Shown: positions 20,917 to 33,126, counted from the first letter of the stretch. The stretch is 64,000 nt of DNA from Unio delphinus (GCA_029339505.1 JAQISU010000251.1:2208001-2272000), one strand, 5' to 3'. The notes: generated by a model not told the origin, from the sequence alone. Made by a program: numbers and translations.

Positions 20917-21795
20917 ATGAGTTATTTGTTTCTATCCTTTTAAACGCTTTTGTACCGAATAACAGTGGGGCCATTTCATGACTTACTAGTATAGACCATA
21001 AAGTAGGTAATATAAGATTTTACGAAGTATCAGAATAAATGCATGCATTACACGCAGATAGAGCTTGCCGACAACACTTCGTTTCACATGACGATGTAAT
21101 GATTCAGAAAGTATATTACTATGTATCTTCCTACACAATCTTTTATTTTCATTGTCTCATTGTCTCGTGGCCCAATTTATGCAACCAATATTACATTTTT
21201 TTATGTCTGTGTCTGGCTTTACATTTATAAATGACTCTTGTTTTATGGTTTAGTCAAAAAAGAAATGCTGTCCCCGTTTCATGTAGTAGTGTTGATTTAT
21301 ACTTATAACAGGCTAAACCGAACTAGCTGCTTTGATATGCTTTTAGAATAGATATATTAATAATATCATATTTGATATTTGTGATAAAAGCAAGCAACCA
21401 GCGCTAACAACGCAATCTATGATCTTCCATCTGATATGTCTGAAAACAGCAGCATGATAAAAGTCATAACGTTAATCACAAGTGTTATTCAACCGAACAA
21501 ATATGGAAGTTTACTTACTATTCATGCTGCAAAACTGATCATTTTTGTGGTTCAACAAATCCCAACTTTTTGATCTTGCAATATATATGAGGCATATTGT
21601 TTTTGCGCTTGTAGAACATTTTTATTTGTGACTCAAGATTGAGAAATTAATAATGGTCTCATCAACATCGTTCTCAGGAAATCTTTTGGTCTAGTAACTG
21701 CACAAGCTGGGTATAAATAAGGGATTTCTTTTCAAACAGATCGACTCTTTGATCCAAACAAGGCTTACTCGTGAAAGTTGATTAACCACAATCTT

Positions 21796-21853
<58 letters not shown>

Positions 21854-22549
21854 AGGTCATTCTATATTAATAAATTAATACCTTTATTGGGTTGAGATTC
21901 ACTGTTCCGAATACCACGGGTCATGATACAAAGTCTGATAACAAATGTATTCGATTAAGAGGAATAATAATATAGCCGCACTCTGTTCCCTAAAAAAGAA
22001 CATTTGCACTTACAATCAAAATACCTGTTAATATTAGAGCTTCCTGGGTCCCTTAATAATTTAATAAGGATGGGCATGGAATATTGACCATTTAGCGATT
22101 CAGAAACTTTCGACATGAACTGTTTATAATTATCCATGATAAAATAAAAACATATGCACTATAATTGTTTATTGGAGAAATTTATAGGTTAAAGTTTTTT
22201 GGTAGTGGCTACATTTGCTCTTGGAAAAAATGCGCAAAATGTCATAAATATTACATAATATTGTGTTAGACCATGATGTTGCTCATATTTTCAGTTTATA
22301 ATGGCTATGTTAGACAAGTTATGTTTGCTTTAGGACTGAATAAATTACGGTTGCTTGAATCAATCTATTCAGTTGATTGCCTGATATATACAGATGAACG
22401 CACTTGGCATTCTAGGTTTCTAATTTCTCTAAAATTAGAATTTACCGGATATTTTTAAGAATAAAATATTAGAAACATTTAAAAGTATTAGCACATATAC
22501 AGAAATAATTGCTCGTTTAACAAAGTTATCTATAATGAATCATAGGTGT
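20917..22549. other. Host non-coding DNA downstream of GIMAP
   Basis: AT-rich sequence without a supported gene, apart from the (TA)n tract at 21799-21852. Frames on either strand are short and match nothing recognised. Confidence 0.5.
21799..21852. repeat. (TA)n microsatellite
   Basis: About 27 uninterrupted TA units. Confidence 0.95.
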
Positions 22550-22651
22550 AGCAGTAGGAAGGCTGAACAGACCATTTTTCTACAGATATTTATTTTGTAT
22601 GCAACAAAATCGTGTAAATAATATCATCGCGCGCTAATAGGCTGCTATCAA
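22550..22651. repeat. P2 terminal region
   Basis: The first 24 bp match the other termini. The rest, up to the ATPase stop at 22652, is shorter (102 bp) than in P1 and P4 and lacks their direct repeats, so it is probably deleted inside. Confidence 0.6.
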
Positions 22652-23312
22652 TTAACCATATCTTTGATCGAGTCCGATCCGATATCGTGTCCGAGGATCT
22701 TGTAAATTTGTCGTTATAAATCCATGAGGGATAATATGGGCATGACTAAAGAAAGTTTTAAATTTATTATAATCCATATCACCTCCACACCAGGTTTTGA
22801 TGAATATTTTTGAGTTTATGAATGTCAACTCCGTTAAATATCGCGAGGATATTGCATTTGTCTCTGATCACCTTAGGTACATGAGTGTACCTCTGAGTAA
22901 CATAGATCATGTCGGTATTTTTACGTCCTCAGCGGGAGAAAATCCTCTCGGGGTTTGTTTGTTTATCAAGCATTACATCATCGTACACAACCAGATTGCT
23001 GATATTATCGTCAATATCATCAACACCCGGAGATTCTTCGATGTCGGTGATAAATTCAATAATATATTTACCGGTTATTGATTTTGCACTCTCGTTATAA
23101 TCTCTTAATATCTCATATCAACGTTGATTATCAACACTCGGAGCTATCAAATACAATTTATTCCAATTCATCCATCTCATTATCATATCAACTAATAACT
23201 TCATTTTACCTCTCCCGGATCGACCTATTATAATCATTCGAATTGAATTTGGTAACAACATATGATGTTTTATAGGTTCCCGCGGTTCGTTTTGCAGAAT
23301 AATCAATTTCAT
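22652..23312 (-). pseudogene. Packaging ATPase, P2 copy
   Basis: Starts at the ATG at 23310-23312 and ends at the TAA at 22652-22654, giving 661 nt against 663 in P1. The start region is intact to Walker A (IIIGRSGRGKMKLL, with the key Thr/Ser replaced by Met); Walker B appears as NLVVYDDVMLDKQ in a shifted frame. The C-terminus SHAHIIPHGF to GLDQRYG matches P1. Frameshifts near 23110 and 22960. Confidence 0.85.
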
Positions 23313-23333
23313 TATGTTGTTTATGTATAAATT

Positions 23334-23851
23334 ATGGATTAATATTATGTGAAATGTAGGTGGCGTACACCAACAATTGACCCAACACCTATTACAACTA
23401 AAATAACAAACATTTCGTTACCGGCAATGTGCACAGTGTGGTGTAAAAAATTCAGATTTGTTAGTTTAAAAAAGGGGGTGGGGCCATATATCAGCCGGGT
23501 TAAACAAACTCCCTGGAGCTCCGTGGGCGAAATATCGAGAGGAAAAACAAATTCCAGGATATCATTACTGTGATCCTGGAACCAGACTCGATCTCCGACT
23601 CAATAATCAAGATCAACCTCAATGTCGCCGTATTATATTTGTATGAATCCGGTGAACTTGAAGGTGATAAAAGAAGATCAACTGATCCAATCTTGAGCGT
23701 CACATCGCATAAAATATTCAGCGTTATCACATCTAAAAACAGACCATCAATCTATGGATTAGATTCAACTGCTCCTCATCGTGGATTTACTCGCGAACAA
23801 TTATAAGTGATTCTCGATGATACACAATTACTACCGAGGACTCTTAATTAG
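23334..23851 (+). pseudogene. Zinc-ribbon-PLA2 fused by deletion to an integrase tail, P2 copy
   Basis: Begins at the ATG at 23334 with a ribbon remnant (VKC ... VWCKKFRFVS) and continues into GAPWAKYRGEKQIPGYHYC and a DPGTRLDLRL segment, the first part of the PLA2-like domain (GPG changed to DPG). At about 23620 it passes into the integrase C-terminus (YLYESGELEG ... DSTAPHRGFTREQL), with the catalytic core and the HDxAY part lost. TAA at 23804-23806 precedes the conserved final residues; TAG at 23849-23851. Confidence 0.75.
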
Positions 23852-26800
23852 CGCTATGATTTCGATTACATTCCAGACAGGGTATCGTTACATTGTCTCG
23901 GATATGACCACGATCATTATCCTTTCAATCCACGGAAAATTGTTGCACGTTTCTCTCAGACCATTCCATTATACAATTACAACTCGCGCAGTGATTATCT
24001 TGTTGTTTTAATTTTAAAATACATTCAACATCGCGATGAAATTCTGTTTTTTTTTTTTTGTCGTTGTGCTTATACCACGCTAGGATTTTTCTTATCGTGG
24101 TATCATTGATATTAATGATATATCAATGATATTTTTACCATCGTTAAAATCGACGTAAACTCGTCGAAGTTGGTTTATTCTTCGTACTCTCGACACCGCC
24201 AAGTAAACTAAATTTAAGCACTCGATCAAATCGTCTATAATCCAAACAGTGGTATCAGAGATGGTTAACCCCTAAGAAGAATGTATCCTAACCGCCATGG
24301 AGACTTATCAGCGCTTATTGCATCTCTGACAACAGCGATATCAACCAGAACAATATCATTCAATGCTAGTTTTTGTATTTTCGGGTTTCCAGGAATGTCA
24401 ACATCGATGTTTTGTCGTCGTATATCGATTGGTCTATAGCATAATGGAACTGGATCCATAGGAGATCTTTCTTTCGAGTAAATAAAAAAATCATCTGAAG
24501 AAGCTCTCTGATTTCCTTCTACTCGCTTTTATCAAATCTATTGGTTTCCACGTAGACCGGAAATGAGTAATTGATGTTTCCTGGATTCTTCTACGTGTTT
24601 TTTGGCATTGAATTTTATTCGATTGTAATCTTATTGCGGATTTTAATGTCGCTAATGATTCATCAAGTGATATGAAATATGTGTAAATTTCTTCGTAATA
24701 ATCAACATTTTTTTCAGCCATTCATGAGGAGATAATCCGGTAAATGGTGGTGGTTGACCGTGATCATCACACATTATCACAGCGGTGTTTTTTGTTCGTA
24801 GCCATTCCAAAAATGTTTTCAACAGTGTCAACGATACTGTATATTTTTCATCCCAAATGGTAATTCGGGGAATATATTTTGTTTCCATTCGGTCAGGAGT
24901 CCAAGCGGCACAATTAAATCGAAAATATAAATGATATGTACAAGCGTTTACTACTCGGGACGTCATCTCCCGGGCAAGTCGATGAGGTGGTGTTAGCACA
25001 ATCATGTCGGAATTGTTCCAAAATAAATCGATTACTCTGGTTGTCTTACCACATCCTCCTGCAACGTTAAAATATACAGTTGTATGTCTGGTTATCGAAT
25101 CGTATACAGATTACATCGATGATAGTTCTAAACTTGCATCCGCGCGGTAGTTATTCTTAATTTGAACATCCGCTGATTCACAGTATTCATGTAATCTTTC
25201 GCGTTTTATTATCCATGTTTTCCAATCATCATGTATTGTAGTGAACTTCTCGACGGTTCTCTTATGTTCGCGATTAAGTAATTCTAATCTGTAGCAACTC
25301 TAACCGCGATGTCAGAAAATCTGTTTATCATCGAGAGTAAATTTATCGAGACGTAAGCGAGCATCGATGATCTAAAAATGTGCGTACAGCGGCAATTCAC
25401 CTTCTAAATATTCAACGATAGTTACGATCCTTGTTCTATTTAACAAACATACTGTTTTTCTTGATGTAAATATCTTATTTTTTGTTGTATCTAGCTCAGT
25501 GTCATCGAGAATCAATCTTGTAGAACGCCGTTTATGATCGCATGCTCCACCCTGAGTAAATTCCCAATTCTTCTTCTTCCGAGATTCTTTGCATCCTGTT
25601 CTGCGATGTCTGTGGCCCAATCATCTCCGGTTTCTGGTGTTGTTAACCATAACTCGGTCTGTTTCCTATACGATATAATCGTCTCGGAGATAATCAACAA
25701 TGTCAGCATGTTCCCGTCGATCATGAATCTTAATAACACTATTAAAGCCCATCTTTTTGTTGAAAAATGCTTTCCAAACCAAACATAAAGTATCGAATGA
25801 AGATTTTTAGCAACACTAAATGATGGCACACGAGTAAATATCGTCAGGTCAAAATCAGGTAAAACTCTAGTTATGGCGAATCTGGTCATTTCATGCGTAG
25901 GATAACCAAACCGTTTAAAGTATTCGCTACATTCGCCGCGTCCGAGAAACCTTCTCGGGTATCAACGAAAATAACATTTTCATGATTGTATTTAGTTTTC
26001 CATTATTCACCATGGCCGTGCTCGTACATCGTCGGGAAAATCATATCTTTTAGATTTCCATGAGTTTTCCTTCCTGGCAAAATGAGCTTCTGCAGATGAA
26101 ACAGTAAAACAATTTCGTGTTATTTCTTCTATATTGTTTGTTTATCACCTCCCGAGATAATTCAGATATCCCTCAAGTTCTTCTGTTCGATATAATTCTC
26201 CGTTAGGTCCCACAAATTGAATGTATCCTCCTTCTTCCTTACTTTTAAATAACCATGTTGATGCTGGATCGCTTTTACTGATTTCGTGGAGAACATCAAA
26301 TATATATCACTTGTAATATTTTATTGTTCGATCCTGAGGAAATAATCGCATAGAACTTCTCCATGCATGTGAGTTATGATCGATGAATTCAATTGGAGCT
26401 CGTCATGATTTATAATTTGATTCATACAATATTTCCCCAGTGATAATTTTTAGTCATTGGAAATTTTAATTTCTTCTCTAGTTCCATAATATCTTTTATT
26501 GAAGCTCCTGTGTTTTTAACCGATTCGGCCCATTTATCTATCTTCGATTTTCTTAAATCAGTTAACCTATTTTCCTCGATTTTCATTTTTAAAATGCTCG
26601 GTGAATCTTTCAGCTACACAATTCAACATCCATTAAACTCTCATCGAGGAACGTTTATTGATATCAGGTTGATTTATTGAAAATACTCCATACGTCGTTA
26701 CTGTTACGGTATATGCTTTATTGTAATATGCGCTGTCGATCCCGGTTAACATCCCTGGTTTGGTTTTATGGTTGATGATTGCTTGTTGTTTATTTGTTGT

Positions 26801-27094
26801 CATTACACGCTCACGTTTGTCATAAACCTTCCAACCTTTCTTGGAAATCATGCTAAATTTTACTAGCATATACTATTGTTTACGATCGTGATCTATCCTC
26901 AATAATATTTTAGCGGCTCGCGAATCCGTCATAACGCTATTATTGCGGATTGTCCGACACGCCGACCATACATAATCAGTGCCATTCTTAAGAAATTCAT
27001 ATTTTGTTTCTTTGATACTGTTTTTGATTTTAAATCTCCACATTCGCGGTTTTATTTTACCAACGAGGTTAAAAACTCTCCGTTGTTTCCTCAA
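23844..27094 (-). pseudogene. PolB-SF1 helicase-HNH fusion, P2 copy
   Basis: The N-terminal part (26873-27094, then KKGWKVYDKRERVMTT at 26633-26869) resembles the P3 copy more than P1. Helicase Walker A AGGCGKTT lies near 25055 in a different frame from Walker B TIWDEKYTV (about 24855); GDHGQ appears as DDHGQPPPF. The HNH tail (CASCNC ... FSVD ... PCLECNRNH) runs to the TAA at 23844-23846. Many stops and frameshifts. The tail overlaps the integrase tail. Confidence 0.85.
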
Positions 27095-27215
27095 GGGTAA
27101 TTCTTGTCGGTAATTTCGGAAATAGATTAGATATATGTATTAAACAAATTATATATTTAATGAAATTTATCAATGATATATTAATATAGCGATATAGCAA
27201 AATTATTGCAAATGG

Positions 27216-27494
27216 ATAATTAAAGGAAATGCTGGTACATGTTCAAGAAGATGCGAAGGAGAATACTGCGTGGTTCTTAATCAGTATTTTAAACGAGGTT
27301 CTTAGGAACTCGTTGTTTGTATTAAATGTGGCTATGGTGAACGAGGCAAAACGAAGTTGTGTTATGATTGCGGTGGTAAAAGATTCAGAGAATTGGTTAG
27401 GCACGATGAGAGGAAATATAATGTCGTATTCGATGAATATGACTATATTACTGGTGTTAATCGTGCAAAACAATTAAAACATTCTTTTGCTTAA
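27216..27494 (+). pseudogene. Small cysteine-rich protein, P2 copy
   Basis: The real frame is not the longest one. Reading TGTSRR-type codons gives GTCSRRCEGEYC, one stop, then CIKCGYGERGKTKLCYDCGGKRFREL and an end at TAA 27492-27494. The cysteine spacing agrees with the P1 and P4 copies. The start codon is unclear. Confidence 0.65.
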
Positions 27495-27501
27495 GAGGTA
27501 T

Positions 27502-27954
27502 ATGGATCAAATTGAATTTGTTTCTCACCCGATGTACAGCGAATACGGAGTATCTCGGTGCTTAATCATTAGGCATCGAGAAGTAAAGAAAAAAATTGGT
27601 TTTATTAATAATAGAGGTTTTGTAGCGATTTTTATCAGTGAGAGAAAAAATATCTCGCTCATCAATTTATTTATGAATGCTATAATGGATTGATCGGTAC
27701 TGGTTTTGTTGTTGATCACATCAATAGAGATCCTCTTTACAATCCTGTAGAAAATTTGAGAGCAATTACTCAGCGTAAACATAATCTAAATTCAGCTTCG
27801 AGAATTAACTACAAACAACGTCGACCTGTTATTACATTCATGGATGGCACAATTAAAAAATTTAAATCGATAAATTCCGCTGCTAAGCATTATGATATTT
27901 AACCATGTTGTATGCATCGCGTCGCCGACGATATACAATTAACCGCGTATTCAT
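27502..27954 (+). pseudogene. HNH_3 homing-endonuclease-like protein, P2 copy
   Basis: Starts MDQIEF at 27502; after a frameshift near 27640 it reads GTGFVVDHINRDPLYN, the HNH_3 core, then NLRAITQRKHN and a NUMOD1-like segment (FKSINSAAKHYDI). A TAA at about 27900 precedes the last 18 residues. Closest to the P3 copy at 35335-35755, and distinct from the P1/P4/P5 type. Confidence 0.75.
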
Positions 27955-28150
27955 AAAATTATAAAAATGGGTATATTTTCTTTACGAGTAATTTATTATC
28001 TCGAGTAAAATTTTCAATCGCGATGCTTCATTGCTACAACCACGATGATAATTTTCAATGTGTTGTAGGATATAAAATGTATTTAGCAAAATATACAATA
28101 AACTGTCTGTGAGATACTATCACTTAAACAAATAATTTTTATATATGTAT

Positions 28151-28492
28151 ATGAACTAGGAAAATATTGCCGAGTTGGTAATTCAACTATACCGAATAAA
28201 AAATATAATTGTTGACAGTAAAATATTTACCAGTGACTTCATCACTGAGGAGTACACAGGTGTTGAATCAATGAGAGATAAGGTAATACCATCGCATATA
28301 AACGAGAACAGGATGATGAATATAATGACAGAAGAACGAAATAAAATTGTTTGTCGAAATTATGATAAATTAAAAATGTTAGTAACAATTTCAAAGCTTA
28401 TAAAGAAGAAATTCGATGACAACACAGTCTTCGAAGAAACACGACGACAAAAGATTATAATAGCGGAATTCGAAAAGATGTTGCTGGATTAA
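28151..28492 (+). pseudogene. gX, P2 copy
   Basis: ATG at 28151 with a TAG at the third codon, then ENIAELVIQLYRIKN and FTSDFITEEYTGVESMRDK, ending MLLD. The P3 copy (34660-34991) is very similar; the P1 and P5 copies are divergent relatives. Apart from the early stop the frame is intact. Function unknown. Confidence 0.6.
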
Positions 28493-28705
28493 CGACGAAT
28501 AGGTACATTTAGCGGTTTATCTGTGTGTGATTGCATCTCCCGGTTAATTTCTATATCATATTATATTTTTTCGATCAGCGATTGAAGTTGATTATTCTCC
28601 GCGACAAGTTTTATATGGTGATCCGTTAATACTTTATTGCTATATTGTTGTTTTGTGACCTCGGTCGCGTATTCGTTATTCTTTTTTTGTAAATCTACTA
28701 CAATG

Positions 28706-29020
28706 TTATAATATTCCTAGTTGTTTTTTTTTCTTAAAGCTCGGATATCTCTTGTTTGTATTCAACTTCGGTTTTCTCAGCGCGGTGATTCTTAATTGAT
28801 CCCGTAGTGTTTTCAAGTCATCGAAGTTTTTTTTTAGTTCGGCGATATGTTTTCGGAGTTTTCGCTTCCTAGCTCGGTATTTTCGTTGAGCCTCGAGGAA
28901 TTTTTCAGCGGACCCCTGAGTTATAGCGGAATTTGGTTCCTTCGACCATATTTTATACAGCTGGGATAGTGCTATTTTATACTCGTTGGCAGCCTCGACG
29001 GGTCGTGTAACGCCGCGCAA
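28706..29020 (-). CDS. Basic coiled-coil protein
   Basis: Intact 104-codon frame rich in Lys, Arg and Leu (KYRARKRKLRKHIAELKK, then KNFDDLKTLRDQL), strongly heptad-like. It is transcribed toward gX and lies outside the 85-residue gene, as does the longer Gln-rich coiled-coil region in P3 at 33500-34371. Could be a DNA-condensing or scaffold protein; this is inference from charge and position. Confidence 0.45.
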   Translation of the reverse strand: MRGVTRPVEAANEYKIALSQLYKIWSKEPNSAITQGSAEKFLEAQRKYRARKRKLRKHIAELKKNFDDLKTLRDQLRITALRKPKLNTNKRYPSFKKKKQLGIL

Positions 29021-29222
29021 CGATATTATTTCCTTTTGTCGTCGGTGGTAAGATAAGTTGGGTTTCTTATATATATCGCAGAGAAATGTTTGAGAAATAA
29101 AACAATGATGGATATTCCGCGATAAAAATTATAATGATAATAACAGAAATAAAAATCATGGTATTAATCATAGACGGTAATCGTGGAAACCATTTTATTT
29201 TCCTGGAATTGATCAACGAAAT

Positions 29223-29525
29223 TTATTTTTTCATTGATAATATCTTTAATATTGTTGGCAGAGTAAGAAGACATCCTGGATACAATTTGAGGTGTTGCAG
29301 TGAAATACATAAATGAGCATAATTTAGGATCTGGTCTCGGGTACATGAAATCAACGTGTCATGATCGCGCTGAAGTTGATCTCGCTGGTGCTCTGTTAGC
29401 AGGAAATGATCTTCACCGAAGTCGTCAACTACGAGTTTAAAATCCCCTTTGATCGTATTCGCGAATGAAGCTCTGACCGCGTCCTTGAGTTTTTGTTTAT
29501 CATATAACTTCACGTGATGGTCCAT
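29223..29525 (-). CDS. Conserved 85-residue-type protein, P2 copy
   Basis: The frame is open. FGEDHFLLTEHQRDQLQRD and RDQILNYAHLCISL align with the P3 copy at 33161-33442 (FGHEDFLLTDHQREQIKRD, RDQIFNYAHSCISL). The last ~18 residues differ because the P2 copy lost the original stop. Small, helical, acidic/basic mixed; function unknown. Conserved position next to the penton-like gene. Confidence 0.6.
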   Translation of the reverse strand: MDHHVKLYDKQKLKDAVRASFANTIKGDFKLVVDDFGEDHFLLTEHQRDQLQRDHDTLISCTRDQILNYAHLCISLQHLKLYPGCLLTLPTILKILSMKK

Positions 29526-29597
29526 TATTATTACAGGGTTTCTAACTTTTAATTACCGAAATCCCGAAGATTTCGTTTACGATGAACATCTTAAGTA

Positions 29598-30285
29598 TTA
29601 AGATTTCACATCAAGAGTAATTTGCGATTGCTCATCGGGTAAATCGATCATGTTAAAATTTTTGATCAACGAGTTCAATTTTTTTTTTGTTCTCCAGTTA
29701 TTATTACATGCTAAATACTCTGATTTGATTGGTGTTTGTACGATCAAACTTCCAGGAGGAACATGAGGAGAAAAAGTATATACAATATATCCTTGAGCTG
29801 CTTGATTTGATAATTCTGTATTCGCGTTATAACTTCCATCGATGATTTCACACGAGAGATTTACACCGATGATTGAGGTTATATCAACGTCATATTAACG
29901 TCTGGAGCGTTGTTGTATTTGAGAATAGTCGGCGATGATGATTTATGTTCACACGGCGAGGATCCTAGGAAAATATTCATCGATGACATCATTGACTGTT
30001 TTCTTTAGTTGTTTTGTTGCAAAAGCTGGCATTACAAATGTTGGTAATTGTTGTTCGATTATTTTGAAATGATTTAGAAATGCTGTAGATATCTCTCTTT
30101 CACTATACCCTAGATACTCCGGCGGAGGTATTTCTGTGCTATTATAATAAATTCTCGCATCAATAGCTTTCTCATTAGTCACTTAGAAATGATTTATTAT
30201 ATGATTTAAATGTTGAACTGTTTCGATGATCTGTTGTTTTAAATCGTTAGCATAATATCGTGCAACATCTACAAATTTTTTTAAA
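29598..30285 (-). pseudogene. Penton-like (single jelly-roll) protein, P2 C-terminal part
   Basis: Ends at TAA 29598-29600 with LPDEQSQITLDVKS. Upstream fragments match the P3 copy in order, including the region around 29949-30182. The N-terminal quarter is missing where P2 meets P3. The terminal strand pattern (LxDQxxxFIDL, then a short beta strand) is typical of adenovirus/Polinton penton-type proteins. Confidence 0.6.
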
Positions 30286-30290
30286 TTTTA

Positions 30291-31151
30291 TCAAACATAA
30301 GAGTAAATTCAAGATTAACTGCATCTGATCGAGATATATTACATCTCGTAAACGTATCACCGAATGAAACAGTTATATTCCAAGGCCAACGTGGTACATT
30401 AAAAACGAGTAATATTTCCATCAAGGATATTTTATTTAAACACGACAACGGAGTTGAAATATCTAGTTCGGTGTTTGATTCAGCAGGTAAAATTAAACCA
30501 GGTGTTCTTTATTCAGCCATCGATAGCAAATTAACAACGTTGAACAACGATTATATATCATTGACAAATACATTAAGAGGGCAATGATCTGATTATGACG
30601 CTCAAATAAATCAATTTACCGGACTACAAAAAAATATTGAAAATGTTCAACTTTCTGTTTATATTTTCTCTGGGATTCCATCAATTGTTCCTATAAAACT
30701 CTCTGATGTAAAATCCGCCGTGTAAGAACTAACAGTGTAACGGTCAGAGTATGATGAACGTATAACAACATTTGGAAGTGCTCGTAAAAATATTCTTAAC
30801 AAATATTTTGGTAAACCGATGGTAACCATCTCGTTAAAACACGCAGATATTAAAAAATCTATCGATGATATTAATCTCACTCATGAAGCTATCAAGAGTG
30901 ATTATCTTAATATGGCCATCCAGCTCGATAAAGTGAAGATCCCTCATTGGGAAAATATCAATAACTTGTTTTTGATACAATATGGATCCTTCATTTGGAC
31001 TCCACAAACTAATACCCTTGATATCACCGCTAAAATCAAAGGCATATGCAGACTAACTTTAGTATCGCCGTTACAATTTAATATAGCGTCGAGCTCATCG
31101 TCCGGAGTAAACAATATTATCAGCGCGGTAATAGATAAAGGATCAACTTAA
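30291..31151 (+). pseudogene. Fibre-like protein, P3 copy
   Basis: One frame of about 286 codons with three stops (near 30586, 30723 and 30738). The N-terminus VSPNETVIFQ ... GTLKTSNISIKDIL matches P1 and P5. The middle consists of coiled-coil stretches with two related SEYDERI/SDYDAQI-type segments; the C-terminus is Ser-rich (IASSSSSGVNN) and would form the head. The initiating codon is lost at the junction with P2. Fibre function is inferred. Confidence 0.6.
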
Positions 31152-31250
31152 CGTTTACAATAACCACCACAGATAAACATTTAGCTCGATCGTCCATCAC
31201 ATGGTAAGTAGAATTCCTAATTGATTTAAGTAAACAACTTCATTAAAATA

Positions 31251-31733
31251 ATGACCACCTAGCAAAATCGATATAATGAATTACAAACTAAACTAAATTC
31301 GTTCACAAGTGAGTATCAAACAAAAGTATAAAAAATATCTACGACGGATTGCCTACATTGATGTAATCGTGTACTGGGTTTCAGGTGTAATCGCCGGAAC
31401 CGGTGTGATATTATCGTCGGTGACAATGATCGCTCCGGTAGTTGTCCCAATCTGTATATCCGCGGCGACAACAATCACGGAGTGTTATGAAGTATCACAA
31501 AACAAATATCATATTGTAGTCAGTGTAAACTACATGATTACGTTGTTAAATTTTATACTGTGTCAACAGCATACTCACAAATATCCGCGATGATACCGTC
31601 GAGTCTCGATGACACTATAATAGCCAATATCGAGTTCTCCGCGATGGTCAGCATCTGTGACTCCTATATGTCAAAATTAGAAAAATATAACGATGATAAT
31701 AATAATGTCACAGATAATGTTTCACACCGGTGA
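31251..31733 (+). pseudogene. Membrane protein of the virion block, P3 copy
   Basis: N-terminal charged coiled segment, then a long hydrophobic region (VIAGTGVILSSVTMIAPVVV and following) that could form one hairpin or two membrane passes, then a Ser/Asp-rich end (SSLDDTIIANIEFSAM, a region repeated in P5). ATG at 31251 followed by a stop and a frameshift near 31310 and another near 31580. Homologue at 62720-63169. Possible internal-membrane or entry-associated protein; function unknown. Confidence 0.6.
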
Positions 31734-32231
31734 AAACAACGATGATATCACACACGACAATAAAACCTGAATTCAGTATTGAATTTCCAACTCCGATTCC
31801 AGTAAAAGAGATCGCGCTAACTCAATTGGTAGTGTATAATAGTTGGCCTAATATTAAATCAAGTTCATTCGATGGTAAACCACCAAACAACTCCTTTGTG
31901 TTCGCAAAACAAGGACAAATCAGACGGAAAAACCAGATTGGCAAACAATATATCTCCCCAAGGGAGCTTATCACATTGAAGATATCAAAGAAGAAATTCA
32001 GCGCAGGATAAAATCTGTCACCTGAGTAGAATCAAAGATCGAGATAACTGTTCATGAACTATCGTTACCAACCGCGATCGAGATAAACTCATCCGGGTAC
32101 GCCTTAGATATATATAACTCACCGATCCGAACTATATTAGAATGGCCCAAAAATCTGCCCCTGGAAGAAATACCAATAGGAAAACAAAAACACCTGAAAG
32201 AGAAACACCACTAGTGGAGAAACCACCGGAA
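31730..32231 (+). pseudogene. Conserved Polinton structural-type protein, P3 copy
   Basis: Open from 31730 to 32011 (KPEFSIEFPTPIPVKEIAL, then VVYNSWPNI), then one or two stops and the C-terminus SGYALDIYNSPIRTIL, overlapping the start of the penton-like gene by about 90 nt in another frame. The pattern PPI-x(n)-EIAL-x(n)-YNSxPNI is one I associate with a widespread Polinton protein beside the penton gene. Role in the virion inferred. Homologue at 62230-62701. Confidence 0.55.
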
Positions 32232-33126
32232 CCTGCATTATTTGATTATACCAGAGACAATGAAGTAGATCATGATGCAATGATATCATACAAAAACATA
32301 TTTCGTGTTCTGGATTTTTTAGTGGAAGAATAGAACCAGACGGTTTGTGGTATCAACCAATTCAAAGTAAAATTCCTGAACATTTCACAAAAGTAACAGA
32401 TGATTTTAACAAATATATAGGAATACTAATTTCAAAATTTCATATAACGGGATTAGATGATAATCACTATGATTATATTGATAGAGTTACACGGGAGGAA
32501 ATCATCAAATACATAGAAATATGCAATCAAATTATCGCCGATATGGAAGTATTTAATTTACGAATTAGTCAAAGAGTGGTAAATTCTGTAAACCCTAAAA
32601 CGAGAATAGAATTTACAGAAACGTTTAATATATACGGGGAAGATATTCCGACATTTCAATTACCCGGATATTATGTTGGACTTAAACAATTACTCAGTAA
32701 CTACGTCAATAATGGATTTTCAAGTATACACGCCCTATGGAAGGGTGAACCTCTCAATGGTGCACCTGTCCAAGATCGATATCTCAGATTCAACAACGCT
32801 CAAGATGGAACCGGTAGACATGTCTCACCCGGCAAAGTTGATATAACATCAGTGATCGCTGTGAATTTTTCATGTGATGTCGTCGATGGAAGCTACAACG
32901 CGAATTCAGAATTGTCCAATCAAGCCGCGCAAGGATATATCCTATATAATTTTTCCCGTCAGGTATCCCCCGGACGTTTGATCATACCAGCACCGATTAA
33001 TCCGGTATATTTAGCATGTAATAATAACTGGATAACACAAATAAATTTTAAACTCGTTGATCAAAATTGTAACTTCATTGATTTATAAGGCGAACAATCA
33101 CAAATTACCCTTAATGTGAAATCATA
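32142..33126 (+). pseudogene. Penton-like (single jelly-roll) protein, P3 copy
   Basis: Starts MAQKSAPGRN at 32142; a frameshift near 32335 leads into the main frame 32345-33088; an in-frame TAA at 33086-33088 precedes the last twelve residues. The N-terminal half is helical (DHDAMISY, RVLDF); the C-terminal half is beta-rich with VIAVNFSCDVVDGSYN, RLIIPAPINPVYL and INFKLVDQNCNFIDL, the last matching the closing strands of Polinton pentons. It would form capsid vertices. Followed by the 85-residue gene. Confidence 0.65.

Larger units (their letters stand above)
22550..30285. mobile_element. P2, truncated Polinton-like element
   Basis: Starts at the terminus AGCAGTAG...GAACAGACC (22550-22573) and carries ATPase, zinc-ribbon-PLA2 joined to an integrase tail, PolB-helicase-HNH, cysteine-rich, HNH_3, gX, coiled-coil, 85-residue protein and penton-like genes. 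It stops inside the penton-like gene, where it meets the oppositely oriented P3. All larger genes are broken. Confidence 0.85.
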
